Of a stretch of 64,000 nt of DNA, positions 12,001 to 27,000 are shown piece by piece. Source of the stretch: Sipunculus nudus (Eukaryota > Annelida > Sipuncula > Golfingiida > Sipunculidae); NCBI GenBank assembly GCA_026874595.1, contig CM049308.1, forward strand, positions 78,226,124 to 78,290,123. Reading direction: 5' to 3'. Below the pieces are notes generated by a model that worked only from the letters and a program-made list of their open reading frames with translations, made no database searches and was not told where the DNA came from. A program made the translations under genes and the position numbers. Every line of letters starts with the position of its first letter. Within the stretch, counting starts at the first letter, position 1.

Positions 12001-15000
12001 TAACAAGAGGACTGCTGAAGCTAGAGATTTTTTGTCAGGGATGAAACATTATTTAATCAAGATTCAATTGAATACCAAAAATTAGTTTTGAATTTTTCAA
12101 ATTTTCTAAGTTATTAGTATAAATATAAAATTAATACCTTAAATTTTGCCCAACTTTGACCATGGCATGTTTGTTTCCTGAGAGCACTGTTGATATAATT
12201 TTCATATCATGCACACATAAGGATTTCATCTTTGTAGTTTAGAAAGCTGAAAGAAATTGGCCAAATATTGTAGCTTTTTTAAATCTTTTTATGAGACCAT
12301 GTCAGACCCAGGCTCTACCCAGCCCCTCTTCAGTCACCTGTATGTTGACCTTGTTGACCTTTCATCAAAATATGCAAGCTTGAGGCGAGGCATACATTGG
12401 GGCAGCCAGGCAGCTAATGCCCAGCCACAGTTGATCAAGGTGTCCAACCCAACTCATCTAGTAGTTGTTTTGAAAAACAACATAACAATAAACAATAAAT
12501 TAATAATTTTTTATTGGTTTTTAATAACAAATTAAAGAAAAATTAATAAAAAAAGGAATTATTTAGTTGATGAGTAACAGAAAATTAACATGCAGTTACT
12601 GATATGTAAGAATCTTGTATGGATGGATAGAATGTCAATGTCAATGTTATTCCAAATAACACCATGCAGTCACCTATGGTATTTTTCAGTTCAATTTTAA
12701 TGATAACAAAATAAATCATATTATTCATTTCTAATCATTAGGGATCATATGAAGGAAATTAATGATAGAAAAAAATGCAGTTGATAATATTAATCTAGAT
12801 TCCTACTGTGTCTAGTGTGTAGATTGATGTGAAAGTAGTCCAAAGTGAATATATTACATTTATTTTTTTTTTAATATAAATAAAAGCCATAAAACCAGGT
12901 ATTTATGATCATTATTTAAATTTGTGAATTTTGTATATTCTGGATTTTCAACATCATTGTTTGGCTTAAACTGAATAAATACTAGACATGGCGCGAATGC
13001 TTTGCAAATGTATTTGAATACGAATATGAATATGTACTGCATTAAAAAATTTTATTGCATAAGAATGGGAATTCAGGTAAAAATGAAAGTATTTGAATAC
13101 AAGTGCAGATACTTTCAAAATGTATTCATGAATGCATTCATGAATATATTCTATAATATTATTTTAATAATCATTTAAGTTATATTTTATTTTAAAAATC
13201 ATATGATTTTCTTATTATTTTTTTAATAAAAATAATATCGGCACAATATTTGTTATTAAATTTTAATAAATAGTTAAACTCTTTTATTATATGTGCTGCT
13301 TATAAGTTATATGGCCAAGTCAAAATCTGTATGACAGTAACACTCCATTTGTTAATAAAATAAATGAAATCAATCCTCTTCCCTGTCTCCAAAGATACTA
13401 TCAAAATCATACATAAGCTAAACACTAACAACTCATAATAAAGCTTATATTTATTACCACACAGAACCAGCATGTGCCTCATTCCCAAATCGTATTTTTT
13501 ATCATATATAACAGCTGAGCCCCATGACCCATGGGTCCCTTGTTGTTCGTTTTTACCAAATCACTAAGACATTTAAACAAATTAAAAACATTTATAGGTA
13601 AAGCTGAAAGATTCACTGGTCAGTGCCCTGGATTTTCAAAAAGCAAAGGACACAGAGCTGGCATGGATAGAGGCCGTGTGTGACTTGAGTAAAGCCAAGA
13701 CTGACACGAGCGCACGCTACGAGGCAGAGGAAGGGGAACTCAAAGATGATAAAGGTAAGTCAGATACATGTTGAAGGGCAGTGGTGAAAGCATCAGACAG
13801 AAGTTCCCTGACTGTAATCCCACCAGAGTTTCAAGACAAACAGCGAAATTTCAGATGGTACTGATAGGGGCACTGCGGCTGTTATCTAGTTCAAATTTTG
13901 CTACCAATTTCAGCCATCTTAACAACAGAACACCAGAGATTTCCACTGATATTTTAACAGGTTATGATCTGTGGCTAATTCCTTGGTACATTTGAAAAAT
14001 CTTCAATCCAGGAGACATAATAAAAAGAAAATATTATTTGCATATCATTTTCTTCATCTTCATCATTAGAAAATGCCATTTTCAATCCCTCTCTTACACT
14101 TTTACTGAAAAAGTGTGAGTTATATTTAACTGTCTTGTTCGGTATTTCCATCATATTTGCCAGAGGGTGGAATAAGTCCGCCTGAAGGCCTACACAAAGG
14201 CAATGTCCAACATACTAGTTCATAATATTTTATTTAACAGCCACAAATGTTATCATCACAACCAACCGTGCTCATTCACTCTATTCCAACAAAGCACTTA
14301 AGTGCCACACTTCAAGTGCACACTCTCTGGCAACTTCACACATTCAGAGACCATTTTGTTGTCAGTTTTATTCCTGGTGGGTGTGTCACAGACCATGAGG
14401 ATGTCACATGCAATGTGATGCTTGTCAATTGCATTTGGGCAGCGAGTCACCAAGCAAAGTGATGTCACCTGAATCATGAAGCTTGTCAGTTTCATACTGG
14501 TGTGTTGCATCACTGAATACTCTGAGTACTGGACTGACTGCTCACTGTGTTAAAATATACAGCCAAATGGATAAGCCATATGGCACATGGGCATTGATAT
14601 ATACCTTGATTGATGTGCCGTATCACACATGCTGGGCCTCTACATCTGTGTAATAACATGTGGTTAATAAATAAGTAGTACCAGCCTTGGCAGGATCTTT
14701 GTGTTCCAAAATCCTGCCAGGAACACTTTTTATATTGCCTTCCTCGAAGGAAAATAGCAGGAAACCACAGGATAATACATTATGCATAGTCCATTGTTTC
14801 ATTTAAATTTTTTAGTGTCTCTGCTTTAAATAATGTATGAACTTGTCTTGTATGTTTAAGTTAATCATGAATCTTTCACACTTTTGGCTGTTTTCTTGAC
14901 TTTTTACTGGATGATCTGGTAAAGATTTATGGGATTCTTAAAAGTTCATAATTTAGTCCACTGAAACAATTATCAGTTTCAGACTAACTTTGGTATAAGG

Positions 15001-18000
15001 ATATAATTGATCAGTGTGTGATATTCCTAGAAGTCATTGAAAGAAGTTTGTTTTTGGTTTATGCTGTAAATGTATAAACACAAAATGTCCATTCTTCCAT
15101 CAGTAGTAACCAGCTGCCACCGATTGATTGTATTAAATATTCAGGCACTTACAGGAATTAACCTCTGCCCATCCTTTCCACCAAGGACTGTATAATGTAA
15201 TATAATATGGTGTAATTTTGTGCAATGTGATGGAACATTACTCTTAATCCACATCAGTACCACCAAATCTTTATAAATACACAACAGTGGCTTGTATAAT
15301 ATTCTGTTTATTGTATAAATGAAAGATATTGCAAATGCTATCACATGATGTGATAAACATCATCTTTTACTTGATGTTACAAGATGAAGGAACTTACGAT
15401 TGAACCCAGAAGTAGACCTAAATGCTACTACCTTGTTTTCATTGATGGTAATTCTGTAGAGATTATGTCTCCATACAGATATCTTGGTACTTGGTATCTT
15501 AATATCTTGATAAACTTTAATGGTCAGATAACACAGACTCCTTATGTAAAAAAGGCAGACAGAGGATGTACTTTCTTCGATAATTTAACTGCTTTCACAT
15601 TGGTAAGAAAATACTAACTTTGTTTTACACATCTGTTGTACAAAGTGTGGTAACCTTCAGTATTATCTGCTGGTGAAATAATTTGAGTGTTGCTTACAAA
15701 GAAGGATTGGAAAAAACGAGAAAAACTGCAAACTGTATTATTGGTACAGACTTTAAAAAAATTTTTGAAAGTATGTATTGTCAAAAAGGTACTGAGGAAG
15801 TTTAAAACCATAATGAGAAGTCAGCATCCGTTGAGTGCAGCAATTAGATGGTTGAAATCTGGAAGAAGAATTCAATCCATCATGTGCAAAACAAATCTCT
15901 TCAGGGACTCATTCATGCCCAGTGCAGTGCCTTTGTACAATAAGCATATGTAATGTATGTAATATTCGTTTCTTAGTTCTTAATCATATGCTTTTTACAC
16001 AGTATTATTTTCATTATTACTATTATGATTATCATTATTATTATTATTATTATAATTATTATTTTCTTTGTTGTTGCTTGTCACCCAAATTGCTTATTGA
16101 CTATTCATGATATCTTATCTTATCTTAATGGTTAATTATTTGTATTTCAGCTCCTGGTGATGACGATGAAGCCACAGACTTAGTACCTACACTTATCCCA
16201 TCCGCAGGATCTCAGGTAAGGAAAATATACATATAAATTGTGTTCACACACACACTCACATCTCTTAAAAGCATGTTGCTTATATATATCCATGTGCATA
16301 CTCTCAGTCACACACATATACATGCATACCTTTCTTTCTACATTAACATAACTAGAGTTCATGTGAGAGGAGCTTTAAAACTTACACTGAGATGTACATG
16401 TACATACACAGATATCTCAACTCTAAATGACAACAAACAACTTGAGTATGGATGTGGATAGAGATTAATTAAACTTACATTCCCAGAGACATCCATGGAT
16501 ATACCCAAGGACACACATACAGCCTGATATGTTTATAATATTTGAGATTAATTTACAGTCCTATTTAAAAATAAACACTACTACACACTTGTATGAACAA
16601 AATACATTCATTATAGAGGTTGACTCAGGTATGTTCATATATGCATAGTGTGAGAAAAATTTTATCATTTAACCTGAAAATAATTTAAGATGTCATGGGT
16701 GAAAACTGGTCCAGCATTTAAAGATAAATGGATGAAGAGGTTTACAAGATCATTTGATATATTGACATTAATTACAACTGGAACAAAATCTGTCTCCAGA
16801 GGCAGCATGTCTGAAGATTTACACAAAGATCATAAATGGAAATTTCTTTTTTCGAAGTGAGAAGCTTGGTCTAGTGGTGGTAGCACCATGCATCTTAATA
16901 CGTGTATGCCACCTCTGGTTTGGCAACCTGTCTGTCAAATATTATGAGAACTCGTTAAGCTGGTAATTAATACCAGCTTTTAATGGGTATGAAATTAGCT
17001 TATCCCTGGGGCCATTTCAGGGAATGGCTTAGTTCCTGCATCTTAAATCTGTCCGCAATTTGGACATTAGCTGTTTTGCATTTAATGCATGGCTGATCAT
17101 GTAATTGGTCATTTGATGATGAGAAATCTGCATGGCATCCAAGCTAGTATCACCAGATGAGAAATTCCACTCGATCATTTAAGCAAGACATGGCAGTGCA
17201 CTCTGGGTACCTGGGATTTAATTTGATTACGATTCGGACAAATGATTAGTACTGCAAAGCTTCACATTTAATATCACAATCATTTGATTCCCATGAAGTA
17301 TGGCATGTTCATGCGCCACCCATGATTCTCATATTTCTTACTAATAATAATTCAAATAAATGAAATAAGAAAATGCTCCAAGTTGGAAATGACACGTTCC
17401 TAGCCAGCCACCAGACAAAAAGACATTTGGGTTGGATGATTAATAGCACAGCTCTGTATTGAATGGCTAATTATATTCAGGTGCCCAGGAAAGATGCACA
17501 ACTCAAGAGCCAACTAGAACTGGAATTAAAGAGCAACACTAGAGCAAAGGTTGGGTGTAGCCGGTATTATCATCCTCTAGTAAATTTGCAAATGACGGCA
17601 GCTGGCATAATAGAATTTTGCAGCAAGTCAGGGAACAGGCATTAGTGGACTTGCTTACGTGAAGCTCCCGATCACTGATGGTCTCAGATCCCGTTCCAGA
17701 GAGATAGATGCCCAGCACTTACTGTCTACGAGATGCAATTCTTAATCAGATTTGGGGCTAGGATAACGGGATTTTTAGGAAATGAAGACTATCACGCACA
17801 TGGTTCCAGACAGTATGGTGTTTTTTGGGGGTTTTGTTTTATATACATCATGTGTATAATCACATACTTACGTTTCATATTTTTCTACATTTTTTCCTGC
17901 AACAGATGTTAGTGCAGTCAGGTTACATCATCTATTTGTTGTATTGAGTTTGCAGGTGAGGGATTTACACGGAACAGTTCTGTATAATTTTGTTATTTGG

Positions 18001-21000
18001 TATAAATAAGTATGTCTACAAGGGCTTACCGTATAAAGATTTGATACTGGAATATTTGTCTTTTCATGGGTTTCAAAACTAAAGAATGCTCATTTTGTGG
18101 GTACAGTAGTACATCTATAGCTTTTAAATTTGTATATTTTGGATATGTTTTTAAAACTGGCTATATTAAGAGATCAAATATGGGAAAGGATTGTTTTTAG
18201 TACTGTTTATAACTTCAGTCAGTAACATCCTAGGTAATCTGAACAAATTTGGATGTATTTTAATTGTATTGATTCATTTATTGTTGTACCTCTTCTCAGA
18301 GAGCAAAATAGTTCCACCTATATAAATATTTTAATTAAATGAAATATGTCAGAAAGTCTATTGTATTTAGACATTTCACCCATGATTTTAACCAAGGAGT
18401 TTACAGACTGGAGTATCAAGTGTCAGAAGCCCTGCCAGGCCTCGAGTGTCTGTTGTGCACTAATTCCAATTAAGACATGATAAGCCCATCAACTCTATTG
18501 TGCGCCTATCGTGCCACGGTGTCAGGTGCAGCAGCAGCATGGCTTTTGATAAAGCCAGTCTGCTGGATGTTACTTCCATGGTCCGCTGAGAGTGATATAT
18601 CCAGTAACTGAGCAGTAAATCAGTGGAATAACATTGACCAGAATTATGAATGTGCGAATCATTTTATTTGTCAAGAATTATGCGTAACAAGTATATCTAG
18701 AAAGGTCTCATGTTGAGGAACCACTGGATTGATTTTGGAAAAGATGTGATCACTCTGCATCAACTTCTGCCGCAATACATGACGGACGACATTACATTAA
18801 ATACTAACAGAGATAAATTTGAGGAGAAACTAACTCATTTGACATTAGACACATTGATTGCATTTAAGTTAAAACTTGGGGTCTCTAGGAACAAACAAGC
18901 TGTTCTGAAGTCACGCCGGTTTATCAGCAGCTTCTCTCTGTGCCCTTGAGCAGAGAGTTTTATGACCCCTGTCAGCAACATTTGACACAGCCAGACTCTT
19001 AGTTGGGACTCCAGTCTGTAAACTCCTTGTTTTAACTGATGGCCAAAAATTAGATCTATTTAGCTCTGTATGGAGATGACATCTTACAATATAAACTTTA
19101 TTTAATTGGTCTGAATGAAGTTGTGATAGATCTGTTCTGTTAACCCATTACTGTAAGTCCCTAGTTTGGCTTGATTTGGTCAACATTGTATATTTGATAT
19201 CAGCTCTAATGAAGTCAATTAAAAGAAAATGGACTAATTGGGCTGTTACTGCTTAAAATTTAGTACAGATTCATTTAAAACTGAGTGAGATACTACCCAT
19301 AATATGAGTATAAAGACATCGTCCAGAATTGAAAATTAATCTGGACAGTATATAGTATCTGGACATTATAAACTCTTAATGATCATTCTTATTACATCTG
19401 TTAAATAAGTAAGTATTACTGATATATTGATCTGTAGACTTGAGATTTCGGTTCCTGTTTTCTAAATTCCTTCCTTTAGTATTTTGTCACGTTGTGATAT
19501 GATAAAAATCCCCTTATCATTACAACCTTCACTTTTACAATAGTCACTAAGTGCAGTGATAGGATTTTATTTTCTTTATATTAAATTAGCAGCATGATGA
19601 CCCTTTACACAATTAATGGTACACATTTTGTCGACTGCAAGAGATAACATTGAAACACTTACTGGTACCAGTTAACAAAAAAAAGTGATAAAGTTTTATT
19701 GGTTCGTTATTCCTTCAGTAGAGATGTATCCTAACATAAATTGGGGAGATATTGTTTCCAATGAATATCTAATTCAGAGTCTATATACCAACAGTTTATT
19801 GGATGTATGTATACAGACTAAAGATTAATATATATTAAATAGAATCAGAAAAAAAAACTTAAAATGTATGTATATAAATTGATCAGTGGCATATATTTCT
19901 TTCTAGAAAAAAATATAAACTGTTCTTTTGAGTATCATTTATCTTCAAAATGCTGCATACCAAGTTTGCTTCTGTCTGAAAATGAATTCCTATTTTCTGT
20001 TAATTCCTTTCTCATGTTTTATGTATCCTGAGTGAAGCGGTAGCTCCCTGGATGTTATTGAATCAGGAAGTGTTGTCAGGAAGCGTACTTTGGAAGCACT
20101 GCAGCAAACGAGGACTTGAAAATCAGCCGGGGCTAGCCCAAGTCCCAGGACCATGGGGAAATGGGTGGTGCATAGACACCCTATATGCTTCATGACCAAT
20201 GTTCCGTTTTTAGCTTAGTGAGCAAGTCAGGCTCCGGCCAGGTGTACAGGTGTATAGCATCCCGCGAGTCTATAAAGCTTTATTTGTGTCTGTTTGGAGA
20301 GGGAAGGGACAGCATCTTTAGGAAGCCCTGTGCGACCTGACTAATGACTTTCAGTGGCTCCACTCCACCATGCCAATAAACCAAACAAGGGTATTTTATG
20401 TCCCCTGTAAGTAGCTGGGTCTGTTTTTCCTGCTGGAGGTTTAACTGTATGTGCCTAATTTCCACGTAACAGCTGAGATCGTTATTTCATTAAGACATTT
20501 CGCTAGAAGTAGGTGTCCTTAATCTCATTTACCCCCTGCAAACAGGTTGTTTTTTTCCTTCAGACCAAAGCTTCCTTTACCAAACAGACCTTGTTAAGTT
20601 CACTTTTCATGTATTTCGTGATCATTCAGTGCTTGTCTTTTATTGTAACAAATTTATCATAAAGCTTTCATCTTGGCTAATGGAAACCATAAAGGACGAC
20701 AACCACTAAAACACTTAAAATTTATGATATTTCAGGGACAGATTTGATATCTCAAGGGCAGCCCTTTTAGCATTAAGCATTTTACCTTCAACTTTTTGCA
20801 AGTCATTTTTCCAAAAGATTTGTTTTAGGCATTTAGACCTAAAGAAACTGATGTAATAAATGTTTTTCATTTATGACCTTATACCTTTTCAGGCAACAAA
20901 TATGAAATAGGAAATGTTCTATTTTAAAAGATACCAGGCTTTGACAACATGGAATGATAAATGATCTGTACAATACAGGGGCGGTTCCAGAATTGAGGAA

Positions 21001-24000
21001 AAGGAAGGGTCCAACCCAGACCCCCTGGACCTCTTCCTGGATCTGCTTCTGCTATATCCTGTGAACAATAGTTTCAGTCTGTTACAAAGTCAGAAAAGAC
21101 TTGTTGCAGAATCAGAGGACTACCAGAGCATCAGAAAGTAACAAATTTTGGTGACATACTTTTATCCCACTATTCGCACCAGAGAAAATTCTTTTTAATC
21201 CATTATGTGTTTTTATATATTTTTGTGGAGGTGACTGCCTTGTTGTTTTGATATATGGACTACTTGATCTTAACTGCATATCACTATAGCGACATCCTTT
21301 CAAGGAGTGTGAGTTTGGCTTGATTCTGTCAGGACTGTATTAGGTTAATCAGTGAAGGGCCTGAACGTAGTTTCAATATGATACTAGCACGAGACCACAT
21401 GTATCTGTTGCTCAATCTGTTATGTAGATAGATGTATGACCAGTGGACTGACTTTTCTGTGTATTCATGTTGTATCTCAACATGTTATCTTCATGCAGTC
21501 TTTTGTTACTATTACCACCCACATCACCTATTACATCCAAGTCTGTGCCTGTGTCAGTGCCTCAGTTGAATTAAGTTGTGTTCTTACCTTAAAACCAAGA
21601 TGTTTCTGAAACTAAATCCCTTTACAAAATGTCACAAACAGTGATCATATATGCTCTTACTGAAATTTATTTATTAACTTTTTTTTAAATGTTACATACA
21701 AACACTGACAGACAGACTCAGATATTCAAACAGACTGATTTTGATGAAATATAAAACACGGCAGAGATTAAAACACAGCTGCAGTCAGAGCACAGGAGTC
21801 TCCACTTTGGAGCTGGTAATGCAAGTCATTTCAAGTTCCTTCTCATGGATGTTGATAGCCAGGTGCAGGTAATCTTTCAAACGAACTTCGATGAGTTTTA
21901 GCAAGAACCATTTCCTTCAGCCCTGCCCTGGATTTTTGCAACAAGGAACTGGTTCTAATCTCATGCACACCTCTGCCCTGAAGGTGAAAAAATTATTGAC
22001 AACAGTGTAAGAAGTGTAACGGGAGTTTTAATCTGCTAACCCTGTGCTGATGGGCTGTTATCAGGGCCCTTGCCTAGTGGTTTAATGTTTGCTGGAAATA
22101 AGATAGGATTACTGGACTGATTTGCTCCCATGTATTCCCCCAATCTTGTAGCATTTGGTGCAGTATTCACACCATGCATTTTTCCTATCACTTTTCCAAC
22201 CATCGAGTCCAGAGAAAATAGACCTCTGCAGACTGAAGATCCAGTATCTATCATGTTTAATCATCCTCTCCTTTCCTGGGCCTGGATCAAAACAAATACA
22301 AATTCAATGCATTTCTCCAGCCATTGCTGTCTTTAAAACAGTTTCATCTAATTATCATTTCCGTTTTCTGTACTATATATATCTCATGTACTATATAGTC
22401 TTCCAACCAGCCTAATCTGCACACCCAAAACCAGTGTTATTTTCAACCAGCTTGTATCATCCTTCCATGAAGTCTTCTATCCAGTGCAGTCGTCCAGCTA
22501 GTGTGCGTCTTCCAACCAGTGTAGTCTTCCAACATGGGTAGTCCCCACAGCCAGTTGTATATCTCTGAACCAGTCTCTTCTAGCCAGTGTAGCAGTGTCT
22601 TCTAACAAGTATAATATTCCAGCCAGTATAGCTAGAGTACAAAGCAGTGTATCTTTTAATCTATCAAGTCTTCCAACCAGTATAATATTTGGACCAGTTA
22701 ATCTTCCAATACGTGTAGTCTTCAACCAGTGTAGTTTTCTAACCAGAGAAACATGATAAAATGTAAAATATTATTGCCAATGAGGAGTTTGGGTGTCAGA
22801 CATCTGACATATGATGTCAAACATGGAGTAAAACCCAAAATAGTGTATAGCTTCTAACCAGTGTTGTCTTCCAGCCCATTTAATTCTTCCAGCCAGTGCT
22901 ATCATCTAAATAATGCAGTGTTCAACCTTTGCAGAATCCTCTTCAACCTGTGTGTGCATTCCAACCAGCAAAATATTCTAGCAGTCAGTTTTCAGCTTGT
23001 ATAGGCTTTTAACTAGTGTAATATTTCAACCAGTGTAGTCTACCAACCAGTGTAGTCTTCCAAACAGTATAGTCTTCCAACCAATGTAGTCTTCCAACCA
23101 GTGTGGTCCTCCAGACAGTATAGTCTTTCAAACAGTGTAGTCTTCCAACCAGTGTAATCTTCCAAACAGTATAGTCTTCCAACCAGTGTAGTCTTCCAAC
23201 CAGTGTAGTCATATAACCAATGCATTGTTAATCCATGAAGTCACAGTGAATAAGCCACAGTGTGCAGCAGTCTCTAGAGCCATAGTTTGCCGCAGTCTCT
23301 AGAGCCATGGTTTGCAGCAGTCTCTAGAGCCATGGTCAGCAGCAGTCTCTGGCCAGAAGGACATGGTGTTATGTGCTATGTTCATACAGCTGATGTTTAT
23401 TTTTCTAGTTGTATAAAATTAGTCCAGTTCAGTCTTACATTCTTGCTTTTCTGTTACCTTTTCTAAGAACTGACTGTCACTTGATTTAAAAGTTGAAGAG
23501 GACATTAAAAAGGAATTGCTTAATATCATTAGTTTACAAGTGATATATTCTCATTTAGGCACATCATTAATGGCATATGTTTGAAAGAGAGTGTTCACAA
23601 TGCATGAGAAAGGGTTTGAAATGGTCCTGATGGTGGCACCTGTATTAAACAGCTGTTACTGTGGCATTACATTGGTGGACAAGTACATGATGATACAAAG
23701 TCAAAATATCATATCAGTATCATCAGGTGTCCTTGTATTGCTATCCTGATGACAGCCCACAATGATCTCTCAGTACTGTACATGGAAGAATGTAAGGTGA
23801 AACATGATTGGTCAAAAACAAGTTAAACTTTTTCTGATTGGGTAATATTGTTCTTTAAAAAAATATGATTATTGATCGGAATTACATTTTATGGAAAGAA
23901 GTTTGAGCCTTTCCCTTGAACACTAAAGAATATATCTATGGTAGAGCATATTGTATAAGCATTTTAAAGTATCATGATCTTTTGTGTACCATGGCATGGA

Positions 24001-27000
24001 ATGTTGCTGTAACACTAAGTAAAGACCTGACTCCTATCTGTAGTTTGGAAAAGAATTAACTGCTTTTGCCTTTGTTAATTCTGCCTGATTGCAATAGATT
24101 CTAGGCAGAACTGGTGATTTGTTTGCAGCAAGTTCATAACAAGGATAATAATAACTGATTCCAGTCAGGGTACCTGTTACATTCAAGGAGTTTATTGCAT
24201 CACCATTGTTGGTCTGTATTGGTAAAATCTGTATATAAATGATGATGCATGTGAATTTTCTACAGAAGCCTTGCTCCAAGCTAGTTTGTCTTTATTAGTT
24301 TAAGTTAAGCTGACGGTTACCAAGGATAACAATGTGCCAAACATGGAGCGAGGTACGACAGACAGAACAACCCAGACAGTTTAGGAGCATGAGGTTAATA
24401 TGGGTAATAAAGACTACCTGGCCATGGTTTTGCTTACTTTGACCTGTGCATGCAACACAAGGATAGTGGAGGCAGCCATGTTGTAACAAGTCCATTTTTG
24501 TAACGCCTGAAAAATAATTAGCTTTGAAAAATAAGTGGAGCTAATATTTCTCAGACACAGACATGCATGAAGAGGCTTCTTTAAATCTGGTTTATTGTTC
24601 CTTTGGCATGACTTACAGAAGTAATCAGACTTTTCTTAATTATGATATAATTACAATATTTCACTGAAGAAAGCTGTTTAAATACCAAAGTTCTGATATA
24701 AACTATAATTACATGGAGTATATATCACATGTTAAACTGTAAAAATATACAGTAATTGTGTTATGTAGATTGCTGACTACTGGTACATCATTTGTTATTT
24801 ACTTGGTGTCGTTGAAGTTAAATACTTTGTACTTCTGCATTTAACGTAAGATCTTTAATAAATGCATGATATTTGTAAAGATGTGTTTTGTTCTTCTGTA
24901 ATAAAAACTAAGAGATGAAAAGTTTATTAGTTGAGTCACCAATTAAGAATTCATAATAGACTTTAGTGTGATCTTAGAGATTGCAACAGCACAAAATTTC
25001 AGTATTTTCTAAACTGCTAAACAGAGTTGGCTGGATATATTGATATAATGATCAAAGCACAGGAAAGTGCAAAAGGAACAAATATGATCATTGACAAGAA
25101 AAACTAGGCCTATCAGTGGACTAAAAATAATACAAATAATAATGTTCTTAATGAATAATAAACATTTCAGACATATGGCACAAGTGCTCTTGAAACATCT
25201 GGCCTCCAGAGTTTATATCCATGCTCATGCTGTTTTTTGTTTCTTAAATCAATTTTACAGACACATATGTTTAAAAATAATCATTTTCTTTGATAATGTA
25301 TTACTCAGCCTTGACTATTATTGTATCCCCAGACAAAGTCGGGGGATACTATGTTTTCATACCGGTCCCCCCACCACCGCCACCGCCGCATATAAATCTT
25401 GTTGGCACGATAACTCAAAAAATATTTTATGGATCTTTACCAAACTTGGTATATATATAGATATGGGTGAGAGGACTATGCCTATTTAAAATGAGGTCAT
25501 GACCTTTACTAGGAGAGTGTCATTGACCTTGAATAGGTCCAATTTTGAGGAAAATCTCACAAATTCGTAAATATCTCAAGAAATCTTGCATGGATTGATC
25601 CCAAAATCAAATTAGGGTTGTCATGTTCCAGAAACTGGTGGCACCACCTATCATTCTTTACTTGTTTTCGTGCCTTTTAATACCCCCAAAATTGCCACTT
25701 GACAGTACTCTGAGCATTAAAAGTCAAAAACTAATGGACAGATTTCTTTTATATTATGCATATACATAGATATGGGTTGTGGGATGATGTTTATTTACAT
25801 TGGGGTCATGACCTTTCCTATGAGAGTGGCCTTGACCTTGAATATTCCCATATTTGGTGAAATTCACACAAAATCTTTAATATCTCAGTAATGGATACAT
25901 GGAATGATCCAAAAATCAAATTGACCAAAGATCTTGGATAGCTTTGTCTTTTGCAGGAGACAGGTGGCGCCACCTTATGTTTCGTGTTAAAATGATGTTA
26001 ACGCAATAACTTTGTTAGATTTTAGGTACAGTCACCAAACCCACAGGTTTGATGCATCTTATCAACGGCTAGGTCAAGTTCGAACATGGATGACCTGATG
26101 CATTTTTTCAAGGTCACAGCAGCAATTATGCTAAAATGATATTAGGGCACTAATTAAAAAGAATTTGTGGTACAGTCACCAAACCTACAGGTTAGATGCA
26201 TCGTATCAAGGGCTGGGGGGGGGGGGGGGGTAATTGTCTGAGGATACGATGGCACTTGCAGTGCCAAGAAATATCTTGTTGATTTTAACATTTTGCTGGA
26301 CAGCCAGAAACAATTTTATGAATTATGTATTGCTGATTTCAGACTGATATACATCAATATTTCTCTCAATATCTGAGAGGGTGTAAAAGTGCATAAAAAA
26401 TTATGCATTGAATTGCATCCACACGATTAATTTGTGATCGATTCTTAACCTTTAAACTGATTCATTTTGAGCTGTGAGCTGTCAGAGTTATGGATCACCT
26501 TGAGGCTATTTATTGTATATGTGCCATCGTTCTGGTTAAATACTCAAAAGTGGATCTCTCCACCCACATAAAATACAAAATGGTGGTGATACACAGGAGA
26601 CCTACATTGGTCCTTTATTTGATAAAATAAAGAAACAACCATTGTGGTAAAATGTTTGCTTTTGTTAAATAGAAAGTCTGAAAATTTCTACTTATTTAAT
26701 AATTGAATCATGAATTAAAGTTAAAGAACTGATTATAATTTAATTGATTCTTATTCCTCTCATAATTCAAATGTTACTAGTGTTAGGTATCGGTGGTATT
26801 TCATGATGAATCATCAGTAAAATCAGTTGACCTCTACTGATCAATAATAAGTTGTTTAGAAGTATGAACATTTGGACCATATATAGACTGGTACATCATC
26901 TCAACTGGTATGTAGGCCTACATTCTGGCTAATTATGTCATAATTCTTTAGCTTATATGTCTGTATAGTAACTTAGAAATACAGCTTGTTTAGGAAATGC

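Noticed and set aside
16866-16945. tRNA or tRNA-derived SINE
   Set aside because: TGGTCTAGTGGT resembles an A box and GGTTTGGCAACC loosely resembles a B box, but no cloverleaf can be drawn.
23009-23225. Repeat protein with a five-residue unit on the minus strand
   Set aside because: It is the translation of a 15-bp minisatellite lying in an intron.
25091-25489. 132-residue open frame on the plus strand
   Set aside because: It crosses the 5' border of a Helentron-like element and has no recognisable domain. A similar frame in the other copy (3420-3722) has a different N-terminal part.
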